From positions 1 through 53,743 of the forward strand of contig DALYDD010000007.1 of NCBI GenBank assembly GCA_031973395.1: a DNA stretch of 53,743 nucleotides, read 5' to 3'. Both the position numbers and the translations under genes were made by a program. The stretch comes from DALYDD01 sp031973395 (GTDB lineage Bacteria > Patescibacteriota > Minisyncoccia > Phycocordibacterales > CAIZLB01). The notes under the pieces were generated by a model. It was not told the DNA's origin. It made no database searches and saw only the letters and a list, made by a program, of their open reading frames with translations. Below, piece after piece: positions 6,299 through 14,336 of the stretch (position 1 is the stretch's first letter; the number at the start of each line of letters is the position of its first letter).

Positions 6299-8896
6299 AT
6301 GACTTCGATCATCAAGGATATTCAGGCTTGGTTTAAAGAAACCCAAGAGGCTTATCACGCCATTAGAAATGTCTGTGTTAGAACTGATGTGAGGGATCTG
6401 GCTTGGTTAAAACGCATTGCTGGTATTGACGCAGTTGGAAAATTTGAAAACCAGCAACGCACAGGCTCATTTAAGTTTAGGGGCGCTTATAATAGATTGA
6501 GAGATAGTGATTTCTCGAAAGATATCATTGCTGCGTCAGCAGGTAATCATGGTTTGGCTGTTGCAGAGGTTGCAAAAATCCTCGGCATTCACGCCACGAT
6601 ATGTATTCCAACTACAGCGAGCCCTCTCAAACGTAATCGCCTGGCGGCGTACGGCCATTCCATTGTCGCCACGGGTGCTCAACTCGAAGATTCAATCGTT
6701 TATGCTAAATCTATCGCTGAAAAGAAGGGCTGGGACTTTATCTCCCCATATAATGATTTAAAAATTATTCAAGGTCAGGCTAGTGTCGCTTTTGAATTTT
6801 TAGAACAAGTTCCAGATATTGATGTGCTCGTTGTTCCCATCGGTGGGGGCGGGTTGATCAGTGGGGTCGCGCTGGCTGCAAAACAGATTAAGCCAGGTAT
6901 ACAAATCATAGGTGTTGCTGTGGAATCATATGCATCAGTTGTGGCGTCATTGAAAGCGGGTAAGGTACAACATGTTGCGAATTATCCAACTCTTGCAGAC
7001 GGTCTCGCTGTTAATCTGGAGGATGATGCTATTACTCTCGATATTATAAAAGACCTTGTAGATGAAATTGTTTTGGTCAATGAAGAAGAAGTTGCGGCTG
7101 CAGTATTGGCACTTTTGTATCATGAAAGTCAACTTGTTGAGCCTTCAGGTGCCACAACCTTGGCTGCTGTGATAAGTGGTAAAATCAAAGCATCTGGAAA
7201 ATTAGGTTTAATATTTAGTGGAGGAAACGTCACAACGGGTAACTTGAATAAAATACTTAATTTTCCGTTTAAAGAACAGCGGCTATTTGATTTTATTAAT
7301 ATTCACGGAGAAAAGATTTCGTATAAAGTGGCTTTAAAGGGTGTTGATTTCTCATCAATGCCTAGTGACGTCCACAGAGATTTTTCAGAAGACCAAGCCC
7401 GAGATGTTCAGGAGGATATAGAATATTTGAATTCTCGATTCGAAGAGGTTTTTCAATCCATATCTCGTATAGAGGTGCGATTAAAAGAATATTTAGATTA
7501 TTGTGCATTTGAAAAACTAAATACAGATGAATCTGCAGTGAGTACGATTCTCACTCTCAAAAAAGGCGTTTTGGAATTACTTGAAGCGGACGGCTTGGTT
7601 GATCTTAGTCCTACTGTATCGCCGACAGAATACAATCGGGGAGTAACTATGTATTTGCAAAAATATAGATCACTTCTTCACATGATTATGGCTGCTTCAA
7701 TGGTTTTGGACTGGAGATCTGCATCTTATGGTCAGAGCTGGGATACGATGTTTTTTGCCTTAGATAGCCAGGGAAATCCGGGTGTTAATTACAATAGATA
7801 CGAAAGTAGTCGTTTAAACACAATTGAAAAGCAGCTCACAGAAGTTCTTGGGCTCAACCAAGAGAAGAGTGGCTTACTCATGACCTCCTCTGGAATGGCA
7901 GCATATAATCTTCTTGAAACATATTTCATCCGTCACATCATTCAGGCTGGTGATACAATATTGATCCCGCAATATATCTATTTTGAGACAGACGAACAAG
8001 TTTCTAAATTACCTGGTGTCACCATTGCGCGTGCGGATACACATGACCCTGAAGAGATTTGTCGATTAATACTGGAGAAAAAGCCTCGGATTGTTTTTCT
8101 TGATCCTTTGACAAATACTGTAGATTTGAGAATGACGGATATAGAGAAGGTTGTCAAGAAGATCGATGCTGAAGATTTGGCAGAGCCAATATATTTTATT
8201 ATTGATGGCACAATGGTATCTGGAGAAATGAATCCATTTTCTGCTGTAAAAGAGAATTCTTCTGTCAAAATCTTTTATTACGATAGTTGCAGTAAATATT
8301 TGCAATTAGGTCTAGATGTCGCCATGGGTGGCTTGGTTGTGGTTCCTATTGAACTCGTACCTCTATTTGATCGCCTACGAAGAAATACAGGGACGATTAT
8401 GTATGATTCTGCTGCAAATATTTTTCCTACATATAATCGGCAGATTCACAAAAGAAGAATGAGGAGGATTGCGCGAAATGCTCTATTGATCAGCAAAATG
8501 ATTCACGAAGATGAACAACTGGCCCAATCAATGGAGGTTCATTATCCTATGTTTGAATCCCACCAAGATTATGCCCTTGCCGAGAAATATGATTCTGTTG
8601 GGGGTATTATAACTTTTACATTCAATAATCCAGATCTTAATCAAAGGGATTCTCTAAATAGTTTCATTGAAAATACTTTGATTACAGCGAAACGACATGG
8701 GATTTCTTTGACAAAAGGAGTCAGTTTTGGCTTCTCCTTGCCACGAATATCAGCCGCCGCCGCAATGGCAGAGAATGCACCACCGTTTCTCCGGTTATGG
8801 GTAGGGGACAGGTCATATGACGAGACAAGGTTGCTGGCGACTGCTATTATAGACGCATTTAAAGAATATACTGATCGCTATGCAAAAAACACATAA
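6299..8896 (+). CDS. Fusion of a threonine-dehydratase-like and a Cys/Met-metabolism-type PLP enzyme
   Basis: A bifunctional PLP protein of 865 aa. Residues 1-325 are a fold-type II enzyme of the threonine dehydratase/serine racemase family: SFKFRGAYN carries the PLP lysine, SAGNHGLAVA and GGGGLISG bind the cofactor, and EPSGA and FSGGNV follow. Residues 330-450 form a linker with coiled-coil character (EDIEYLNSRFEEV). Residues 455-850 are a fold-type I enzyme like cystathionine gamma-synthase: SSGMAAYN, then DGTMVSGEMNPF at the aspartate position, then DSCSKYLQLG with the presumed PLP lysine. The pair could pass an alpha,beta-eliminated or racemised amino acid from one site to the next. Each half is normally a separate protein of about 320-400 aa, so the fusion is unusual. 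It overlaps the GNAT gene by 17 bases. Confidence 0.85.
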   Translation: MTSIIKDIQAWFKETQEAYHAIRNVCVRTDVRDLAWLKRIAGIDAVGKFENQQRTGSFKFRGAYNRLRDSDFSKDIIAASAGNHGLAVAEVAKILGIHATICIPTTASPLKRNRLAAYGHSIVATGAQLEDSIVYAKSIAEKKGWDFISPYNDLKIIQGQASVAFEFLEQVPDIDVLVVPIGGGGLISGVALAAKQIKPGIQIIGVAVESYASVVASLKAGKVQHVANYPTLADGLAVNLEDDAITLDIIKDLVDEIVLVNEEEVAAAVLALLYHESQLVEPSGATTLAAVISGKIKASGKLGLIFSGGNVTTGNLNKILNFPFKEQRLFDFINIHGEKISYKVALKGVDFSSMPSDVHRDFSEDQARDVQEDIEYLNSRFEEVFQSISRIEVRLKEYLDYCAFEKLNTDESAVSTILTLKKGVLELLEADGLVDLSPTVSPTEYNRGVTMYLQKYRSLLHMIMAASMVLDWRSASYGQSWDTMFFALDSQGNPGVNYNRYESSRLNTIEKQLTEVLGLNQEKSGLLMTSSGMAAYNLLETYFIRHIIQAGDTILIPQYIYFETDEQVSKLPGVTIARADTHDPEEICRLILEKKPRIVFLDPLTNTVDLRMTDIEKVVKKIDAEDLAEPIYFIIDGTMVSGEMNPFSAVKENSSVKIFYYDSCSKYLQLGLDVAMGGLVVVPIELVPLFDRLRRNTGTIMYDSAANIFPTYNRQIHKRRMRRIARNALLISKMIHEDEQLAQSMEVHYPMFESHQDYALAEKYDSVGGIITFTFNNPDLNQRDSLNSFIENTLITAKRHGISLTKGVSFGFSLPRISAAAAMAENAPPFLRLWVGDRSYDETRLLATAIIDAFKEYTDRYAKNT

Positions 8897-9395
8897 TCTT
8901 GAAATATTAGAATTGGTCCCAGCTACGCCACAAGATATTGACCTTGTAATGATTTGGGAATCAAAAGAGGCGAATGTTATTTCTTGGTCAAAAACTAAAC
9001 ATGAGGCAACGATGCGGGATCCAGATTTCCTGCATCTGATAGTAAGAAAGAAAGACTCGGCAGAATCAATCGGATATGCAATTCTAAGAAAAGGCTTCCC
9101 GGACCCATCTTCGGTGGAGTTTTTACGTCTGGTCATAAGTGATGAATTTAAGGGCTGTGGATACGGTACGAGCACTCTAAAACATGTCTGGAATTTAGTT
9201 TTTTTTGAACTTGGATACACCCGACTATGGCATGATGTTTTTGCAGAAAACACTCGAGCTGTGCAGTTATACGATCGCCTTGGGTATAACAGATTTAAAA
9301 CAGAGCCTGATCCTGGATCTGGAAGGCAACTTTATTTTTATGAAATGTTAAAAGATGACAAACCTGCTAAGTTACTCAGGGCTGATAATTTGTAA
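8880..9395 (+). CDS. GNAT-family N-acetyltransferase
   Basis: It transfers an acyl group from acyl-CoA to an amine. Motif A is visible as LRLVISDEFKGCGYGTSTLKH, with the pyrophosphate-binding GCGYGT at about residues 97-102. The C-terminal NTRAVQLYDRLGY is the conserved helix and strand of GNATs. The length of 171 aa is normal. The start overlaps the end of the PLP fusion gene by 17 bases in another frame, so translation is probably coupled. In the operon it would acylate an amino group made or used by the PLP enzyme or the ligases. The substrate cannot be read from the sequence. Confidence 0.85.
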   Translation: MQKTHNLEILELVPATPQDIDLVMIWESKEANVISWSKTKHEATMRDPDFLHLIVRKKDSAESIGYAILRKGFPDPSSVEFLRLVISDEFKGCGYGTSTLKHVWNLVFFELGYTRLWHDVFAENTRAVQLYDRLGYNRFKTEPDPGSGRQLYFYEMLKDDKPAKLLRADNL

Positions 9396-9407
9396 TAATT
9401 TATTTTT

Positions 9408-10790
9408 ATGAAACTTCAAGATCTCAGATCAATTAAATCAATTTTATTTCACGACAGTAATTCTTTTTGTGAGAATACGAACCTTGATGAAAAGATTCTC
9501 ACAGGTTTTCTTGAAAAAGGAGACGCTTTTCTTAATGGTCTCAATGGAGAATTTGCTTTTGTCTTAGAAGATAAAAAATCTAATAAGATTTTTGCTATCC
9601 GAGATTGGATTGGGGAAATGCCGCTGCATTATATCGTTGAAAACGACATGATCTATTTCGCGAACTTTGTTTCAGATTTAGCTGCTCATGTTCCTAATTA
9701 TTCATACAATCGGGTTGTGGCAGTAAATAGATCTGAGATTATCACTATTGATATGCAGAGCGGGGAAATTGATAAACGCCTTTATTATAATTTCAATGAG
9801 GATGAAAATAATGTAAATTATCAGGATATTGAATCAGTTGCTCGTATATTTCACGACCTTCTTTTCGCTGCGGTTGAGATACGTTTAATCGATAAGCCTG
9901 AAGAAATGGCGCTCTTGCTTTCCGGGGGAATAGATAGTATGTCGATTGCTTTTATTGTCAGTCGTTTAAATAAAAATATTCCTGCTTATACAATCGAAGT
10001 TGCTTCCCAGCAGTCTACTGATGTATTGAGAGCAAAGATGATCTCGGAAGCTTTTGGCTTAAGACATGAAATCATAAACGTTTCCAAGGAGGAAATTCTT
10101 GGTTCAGTCGAGAGTTCGGTTTCTGATAGTGAAATTTATCATATGTACAATGTTTTTTGCGCAGTTGGAATGCATAAACTGGCAAAAGTTTTACAACAAA
10201 AGAATATACGGTCTGTGTTTACTGGGGAAGGGGGTAATGAAATCTTTGGTGATTATCATGATTGGATTATTAAAGACTCTATAACAAAAGAGGATGTTGT
10301 TCTCCAGACGACATCCAGAGTCTTTGATGAACCGGTCGGCAGAGAAGCGTATATCTGGGGAAATTTAAAAGCGGAAAAAATCGGGCATTATAATATTCAG
10401 CTTGGTAGCGGTTTGGGCAAGCATGGAGGAAGTCGAATGTATAAACCAATGTTTAAAAAGAACATCACTCTGCTCAGTCCGTATCTAGAGAAACGGATAT
10501 GCAAAATTGGTGCAAATATCCCTGCGGATATATTGAAAAAGATTGGCGGAAAGTCTGGATTTATGAAATTAGTATTCTCGACTGAGATAGAAAAAGGGGA
10601 AATTTCTGCAGATTTCTTCGAGGTTAATAAAATAAGATTTCAGGATGCTTCAGAAGGGGGCGAAACTGGTATTACAGAGACGTTGCTCAATAAAGGTTTC
10701 GACCAGGAAGCATTGATTGGGATATTCAATAAAATATTTAAGGCAGACATAGTCGCAATGCCTCACCTTAAGAAAACGACCCTTATCTAA
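9408..10790 (+). CDS. Asparagine-synthetase-like ATP-dependent amide ligase lacking the glutaminase cysteine
   Basis: Related to class B asparagine synthetase, but it begins MKLQDLR instead of MCGI. The first part of the Ntn glutaminase domain, with Cys2, is missing. The rest of that domain is recognisable (FLNGLNGEFAFVLED, RDWIGEMPLHY). The synthetase domain keeps the PP-loop SGGIDS (about residues 170-175) and a changed second motif, GEGGNEIFGDY, where GEGxDELFG is usual. Such proteins activate a carboxylate as its adenylate and use an amine other than glutamine-derived ammonia. Beta-lactam synthetase and the lasso-peptide cyclase are known examples. It sits three bases before a complete paralogue that shares the rare RDW-GE-PLHY wording, so the two probably arose by duplication. 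Confidence 0.8.
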   Translation: MKLQDLRSIKSILFHDSNSFCENTNLDEKILTGFLEKGDAFLNGLNGEFAFVLEDKKSNKIFAIRDWIGEMPLHYIVENDMIYFANFVSDLAAHVPNYSYNRVVAVNRSEIITIDMQSGEIDKRLYYNFNEDENNVNYQDIESVARIFHDLLFAAVEIRLIDKPEEMALLLSGGIDSMSIAFIVSRLNKNIPAYTIEVASQQSTDVLRAKMISEAFGLRHEIINVSKEEILGSVESSVSDSEIYHMYNVFCAVGMHKLAKVLQQKNIRSVFTGEGGNEIFGDYHDWIIKDSITKEDVVLQTTSRVFDEPVGREAYIWGNLKAEKIGHYNIQLGSGLGKHGGSRMYKPMFKKNITLLSPYLEKRICKIGANIPADILKKIGGKSGFMKLVFSTEIEKGEISADFFEVNKIRFQDASEGGETGITETLLNKGFDQEALIGIFNKIFKADIVAMPHLKKTTLI

Positions 10791-10792
10791 TT

Positions 10793-12298
10793 ATGTGTGG
10801 AATATTTGGAGGTACTATCGGGTCAAAAGTTGCCGAAACTTGCTTGGGTCGTATTCATCGAGGTAATGACGGCAACCAGGTCATGTCCTGGCCTTTGCAC
10901 GATGTGTCTTTTGCATTCAAAAGACATTCTATTATCGCTCCAACTGATGCCTGCTCTATGCAGCCAGTGAGTACAATCGATCAAAAGACCCATCTTGTAT
11001 TTAATGGAGAAATCTTTAACTACATAGAACTGAGAAAAGATTTGATTAAAAAAGGTTTCACTTTTCAATCTGAGGGTGATGCGGAGGTGCTATTGAATTT
11101 GTTTAAATCACGAGGAGATGCTTTTTGCGATAATCTAGATTCAATGTATGCGGGTGCGATTTTCGATGAAAGTGGTGATGACCCGAGGATTCTTATTTTC
11201 AGGGATTGGGTTGGAGAATTGCCGCTTCATTATATATATAAAAAAGAAGAAAAGAGATTCATCTTTTCGAGCGAGATCAAAGGATTCTTGGGCTTAGGGA
11301 ATTATCGTATTGATGATATTCAAACACTTGAACCAGGCACTATTTTTGAAGTGAATTTGAAAGACTTTTCTTCTAGACAATGGAAATATACTCGCTTGAA
11401 GGTTGATTCAAATAAATATATATATCAAAACCTCAAACAAATTGGTGAAGAAGTTTTAAAACGACTTAAGAAGAGTGCCTCCGAGAGGGTGATTGCAGAC
11501 GTGCCTGTTTGTACGCTTATTTCCGGCGGAATTGATTCGGCGATCACGGCGTATCTATTGAAAGAATTATTACGAGAGCAAGGTAAGGAGCTATTTGCAT
11601 ACTGCTTCCATATTGAAGGTGAGCCAATTGTAGAAGGGACAGATTTATATCATGCGAGAATTGTTGCCAAAGAGCTTGGTCTTGAAAAGAATTTTCGCGA
11701 AGTTATTGTCCCAAAAGATGATGCCGTCGCAGCTCTTCCAGAAGTGATTTACGCATTAGAGGACAAAAGGCTCAAAGATTTTAATATTTATCCATCTATC
11801 TACAATTGGTTTATTGCAAAGCGGCTTGTGCAAGATGGGTTCAAGGTTGTTTTTACAGGAGAAGGTTCAGATGAATTATTCGGAAGCTATGGAAGCTGGG
11901 GAAGCTTTGATATTAAACCTGAGGAAATCACCGCACAAAGCTTTAGATTAAGGTTGGTAGAGAATTTACATAAGGGAGTTTTGGTGCGAACCTCCAAAGT
12001 AATGATGTATGCGGGCCCTATTGAGATGAGAACTTTTTTCTTATCTCAATACGTTTCGGATTATATTGTTAATATTCCTCCTGAATTTTTGAGACAAGGT
12101 CAGGTTTGGAAAATGCCATTGGTCAGTGCTTTCAGCGGACTTATTTCTCCTGAAATATTGAATCGTCCTAAGGCACGGCCGCAAGATTCGACCGGGATTA
12201 TGAATTTGCGCAACCAGATCATTGAAACATATAAAATGTATGGGAATACGGACAAGGAAATTTTCGATGCCATTTTTAAATCTTACTTTGCGATCTAG
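10793..12298 (+). CDS. asnB: Glutamine-hydrolysing asparagine synthetase-like protein
   Basis: A full-length class B asparagine synthetase family member (501 aa). The N-terminal MCGIFGG has the Cys2 nucleophile; FNGEIFNY and EGDAEVLL follow in the glutaminase domain. The ATP-pyrophosphatase part has SGGIDSAITAYLL and the normal GEGSDELFGSY. It could make asparagine or amidate another carboxylate in this pathway. The gene is inside the operon, three bases after its Cys2-less paralogue, and no Shine-Dalgarno sequence is visible. The operon setting argues for a dedicated substrate over housekeeping asparagine supply, but that is inference. The gene symbol marks the family only. Confidence 0.82.
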   Translation: MCGIFGGTIGSKVAETCLGRIHRGNDGNQVMSWPLHDVSFAFKRHSIIAPTDACSMQPVSTIDQKTHLVFNGEIFNYIELRKDLIKKGFTFQSEGDAEVLLNLFKSRGDAFCDNLDSMYAGAIFDESGDDPRILIFRDWVGELPLHYIYKKEEKRFIFSSEIKGFLGLGNYRIDDIQTLEPGTIFEVNLKDFSSRQWKYTRLKVDSNKYIYQNLKQIGEEVLKRLKKSASERVIADVPVCTLISGGIDSAITAYLLKELLREQGKELFAYCFHIEGEPIVEGTDLYHARIVAKELGLEKNFREVIVPKDDAVAALPEVIYALEDKRLKDFNIYPSIYNWFIAKRLVQDGFKVVFTGEGSDELFGSYGSWGSFDIKPEEITAQSFRLRLVENLHKGVLVRTSKVMMYAGPIEMRTFFLSQYVSDYIVNIPPEFLRQGQVWKMPLVSAFSGLISPEILNRPKARPQDSTGIMNLRNQIIETYKMYGNTDKEIFDAIFKSYFAI

Positions 12299-12328
12299 GT
12301 GACAAGTTTGTATACTGGGTATTGTAAT

Positions 12329-12814
12329 ATGGACATAGATATAAATTCAACTAACTCAGGCCTCGCGACATCACCTCGAGAAATTCTTCTCATCCTCGAA
12401 TCGGAAGGTCAATGGGTTTTTCATGGTTCCGAGGATTTGCTGCCGGCTGATGAAATGTTTGATCCTCAGCAAGCATATACCTTCGACGGTAATATAAAAA
12501 TAAAAGACGATAAGCCTGCGGTCCATGCTTCGCCCTTTGCAGACATTGCGATTCTCATGGCTTTGATCAATAAAAAGAATTGTCCGGCAGGGTATGATAG
12601 CGGCTTTGAATATACGGATGCATTGCATGTATCCGCAAGTCAGACAGCACTCGATCAGCTCGATGAAAAAACAGCGGGGTATGTATATGTCTTTGCAAAA
12701 GATAATTTTGTCCAAAGAAGTCCGAGTCAGTCCATCGCATATCTCCCTGTTTTGCCCATAGAGTCGATTCGAGTCACAAAGACAGATCTCTCTCCTGATC
12801 TGGAGGTTTTATAG
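12329..12814 (+). CDS. Unknown protein, last gene of the PLP/Asn-synthetase operon
   Basis: About 161 residues, no membrane helix. The pattern WVFHGSEDLLPADEMFDPQQAY followed about 30 residues later by PAVHASPFADIAILMAL recalls proteins with an ADP-ribosyltransferase-like or RNA phosphotransferase-like fold (H-G-S/T, then an ASP or ATP turn). I could not confirm this. A GTG at 12299, directly after the previous stop, is an alternative start. ATG 12329 is preceded by TATACT about 13 bases away and gives a more natural N-terminus. As the last gene of the operon it may bind or modify the product, or confer immunity. The function is open. Confidence 0.65.
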   Translation: MDIDINSTNSGLATSPREILLILESEGQWVFHGSEDLLPADEMFDPQQAYTFDGNIKIKDDKPAVHASPFADIAILMALINKKNCPAGYDSGFEYTDALHVSASQTALDQLDEKTAGYVYVFAKDNFVQRSPSQSIAYLPVLPIESIRVTKTDLSPDLEVL

Positions 12815-12847
12815 GGCGGGCTCGTAGGGTGGCGGCATAAGCCCGAG

Positions 12848-12899
12848 AGGATGTAGTAGCAACGTGCGCCTTCGCAGGTATACGCTGCTGCTATATCCT
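12848..12899. repeat. Long hairpin between the operon and the next gene
   Basis: Arms 12848-12861 and 12886-12899 pair over 14 bp using two G-U pairs. A small TGCG/CGCA hairpin sits inside. It has no T-tract on the plus strand. The segment GTAGTAGCAACGTG...TATACG inside it recurs in similar form at 34448-34472. Confidence 0.6.
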
Positions 12900-12907
12900 G
12901 GATGGTG

Positions 12908-12913
12908 TATAAT
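12908..12913 (+). promoter_or_regulatory. -10 box TATAAT, leaderless start at 12920
   Basis: A perfect TATAAT ends six bases before the ATG at 12920. The box lies inside a longer reading frame starting at 12902, which rules out that upstream start. Confidence 0.7.
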
Positions 12914-12919
12914 AATCTC

Positions 12920-13135
12920 ATGAAAGGAATAACATATATCATTGGAGTCGCCGCGGCTTTGGCTGTGGTAGATGTAGCGGTTTTGGGGATTTTAAAAGTA
13001 GCTAATACGATTACCGGACCACAATTTTCTGCTGAAGCATCACGAAGTTTGAGTATCATCGGAATAATTGCTATTGCATGTATGGTGGTGTATCTCATCT
13101 TGCATGCGTTCACAGCCAATACGCCTAATAAATAA
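12920..13135 (+). CDS. Small membrane protein, two helices, 71 aa
   Basis: Unknown function. Two hydrophobic helices are visible: about residues 3-25 (ITYIIGVAAALAVVDVAVLG) and 45-65, with a short loop between them. The start at 12920 is set by the TATAAT at 12908-12913; the ATG at 12902 would place the -10 box inside the gene. It is followed after 17 bases by another small membrane protein, and the two probably share a transcript. Confidence 0.7.
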   Translation: MKGITYIIGVAAALAVVDVAVLGILKVANTITGPQFSAEASRSLSIIGIIAIACMVVYLILHAFTANTPNK

Positions 13136-13152
13136 TATTTAATATATAAAAT

Positions 13153-13536
13153 ATGGACATCACTATTTTTCTCGCACAGATGTGGGGACCTGTTTTATTG
13201 GCAATCGGATTGGGTTTTTTGTTTAGTGGAAAATATTATCTCAAAATCTATCGAGAACTCGACAAGCAAAGTTTTGCAGTTTTCACTTTTGCATTACTCG
13301 CTATCGCTGGAGGAGTGGCGCAAATCCAGGCGCATAATGTGTGGGGGACATTTCCAGAAGTTGTCATCAGTATTCTCGGATGGGGTTTATTGGTAAAAGG
13401 GATCATCTTTGCTCTCGCGCCTCGATTTGTTAATCGAACTGCGGAAGCTGAAGCTAAAATGAATTTGATTCCTCTCGCAGGAACGCTCATGGTCATGCTT
13501 GGCATTTATCTCTCTTGGCTGGGACTTCTCGCTTAA
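13153..13536 (+). CDS. Small integral membrane protein, four helices
   Basis: 127 aa, about four membrane helices (residues 8-26, 41-60, 68-88 and 104-125), with short basic loops. No catalytic residues are evident. It is related in style to small uncharacterised membrane-protein families common in Parcubacteria. The stop codon TAA is directly followed by the ATG of the methyltransferase gene, so the two are in one operon. Confidence 0.7.
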   Translation: MDITIFLAQMWGPVLLAIGLGFLFSGKYYLKIYRELDKQSFAVFTFALLAIAGGVAQIQAHNVWGTFPEVVISILGWGLLVKGIIFALAPRFVNRTAEAEAKMNLIPLAGTLMVMLGIYLSWLGLLA

Positions 13537-14319
13537 ATGGAAATAGATAAAATAAAAAAGCAATTCGGTAACGAGGCTGCAAATTATACAAAGTATAGAC
13601 GTCCATATCCAGACGAGTTGTACTCTTTATTATTTTCTCTCGCCAAAACAAAATCTGGAACAGCCTCGGGAAAAATCCTCGATATCGCTTGCGGCACAGG
13701 AAAGTCTACAGAATCCTTGGCAAAAGATGGGTTCGAAGTATTTGGATGCGATCATGATGAATTGATGATTGAAGAGGCAAAGAAACAAGCGATAGAGAAA
13801 GATTTGCCGATACAATATTCTGTTGCGGATGCAGAAAAACTTCCATTTGAAGACGAAAGTTTTGATATTGTCATTGTTGGGACTGCTTTTCATTTCTTTG
13901 CCAATGAACAAACATTGCAAGAAATAAAAAGAGTTTTGAAAAAGGGCGGACTCTGTTTTGTATTCTGGACATTAACTACAAAAGAAATGCCAGAAGAGGA
14001 TGAGATCCCTTCATCAATTTACCGATCGTATGGATGGATAAAAATTCCTTCTGAACTTCGCGACCTCTCGCAAATCGAAAAGTTATTTAGGGTAGCACAA
14101 TTACAGGGTGTGGACACGGCACATATCCCTTTTACCTATAACATAACAGTAGAAGAAAGAGTCGGACTCCAGACAACATCTGGCTCATATGAATTATTTA
14201 GTGATGAAGATAAAAAGAAGTTTCTTGCCGAAGTCAGTGACGCGCTCACAAAAAAGTTGGGAAATAGACCATATTTTACTCTCGAAGAAGAGATTCAGGT
14301 TTGTTATGGGTTTAAATAG
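13537..14319 (+). CDS. SAM-dependent methyltransferase, class I (Methyltransf_11 type)
   Basis: It transfers a methyl group from S-adenosylmethionine. Motif I LDIACGTGKST is at about residues 49-59, an acidic residue ends the second strand (FGCDHDELM), and motif IV is FDIVIVGTAFHFF. The start FGNEAANYTKYRRPYPDEL is typical of small-molecule methyltransferases of this group. 260 aa is the usual length. It begins immediately at the previous stop, so translation is coupled. The substrate is unknown. Confidence 0.85.
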   Translation: MEIDKIKKQFGNEAANYTKYRRPYPDELYSLLFSLAKTKSGTASGKILDIACGTGKSTESLAKDGFEVFGCDHDELMIEEAKKQAIEKDLPIQYSVADAEKLPFEDESFDIVIVGTAFHFFANEQTLQEIKRVLKKGGLCFVFWTLTTKEMPEEDEIPSSIYRSYGWIKIPSELRDLSQIEKLFRVAQLQGVDTAHIPFTYNITVEERVGLQTTSGSYELFSDEDKKKFLAEVSDALTKKLGNRPYFTLEEEIQVCYGFK

Positions 14320-14321
14320 AG

Positions 14322-14327
14322 TATACT
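14322..14327 (+). promoter_or_regulatory. -10 box TATACT before the start at 14337
   Basis: TATACT ends nine bases before the ATG. It lies directly behind the upstream stop codon and fits the short-leader pattern of the window. Confidence 0.55.
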
Positions 14328-14336
14328 TTTAGGCAA

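Noticed and set aside
6158..12814. Reading the operon as a lasso-peptide cluster
   Set aside because: A Cys2-less AsnB-like ligase and a short ORF are present, but no leader peptidase of the B type, no RiPP recognition element and no exporter was found. The second ligase is a normal glutamine-dependent one. The lasso label is not supported.
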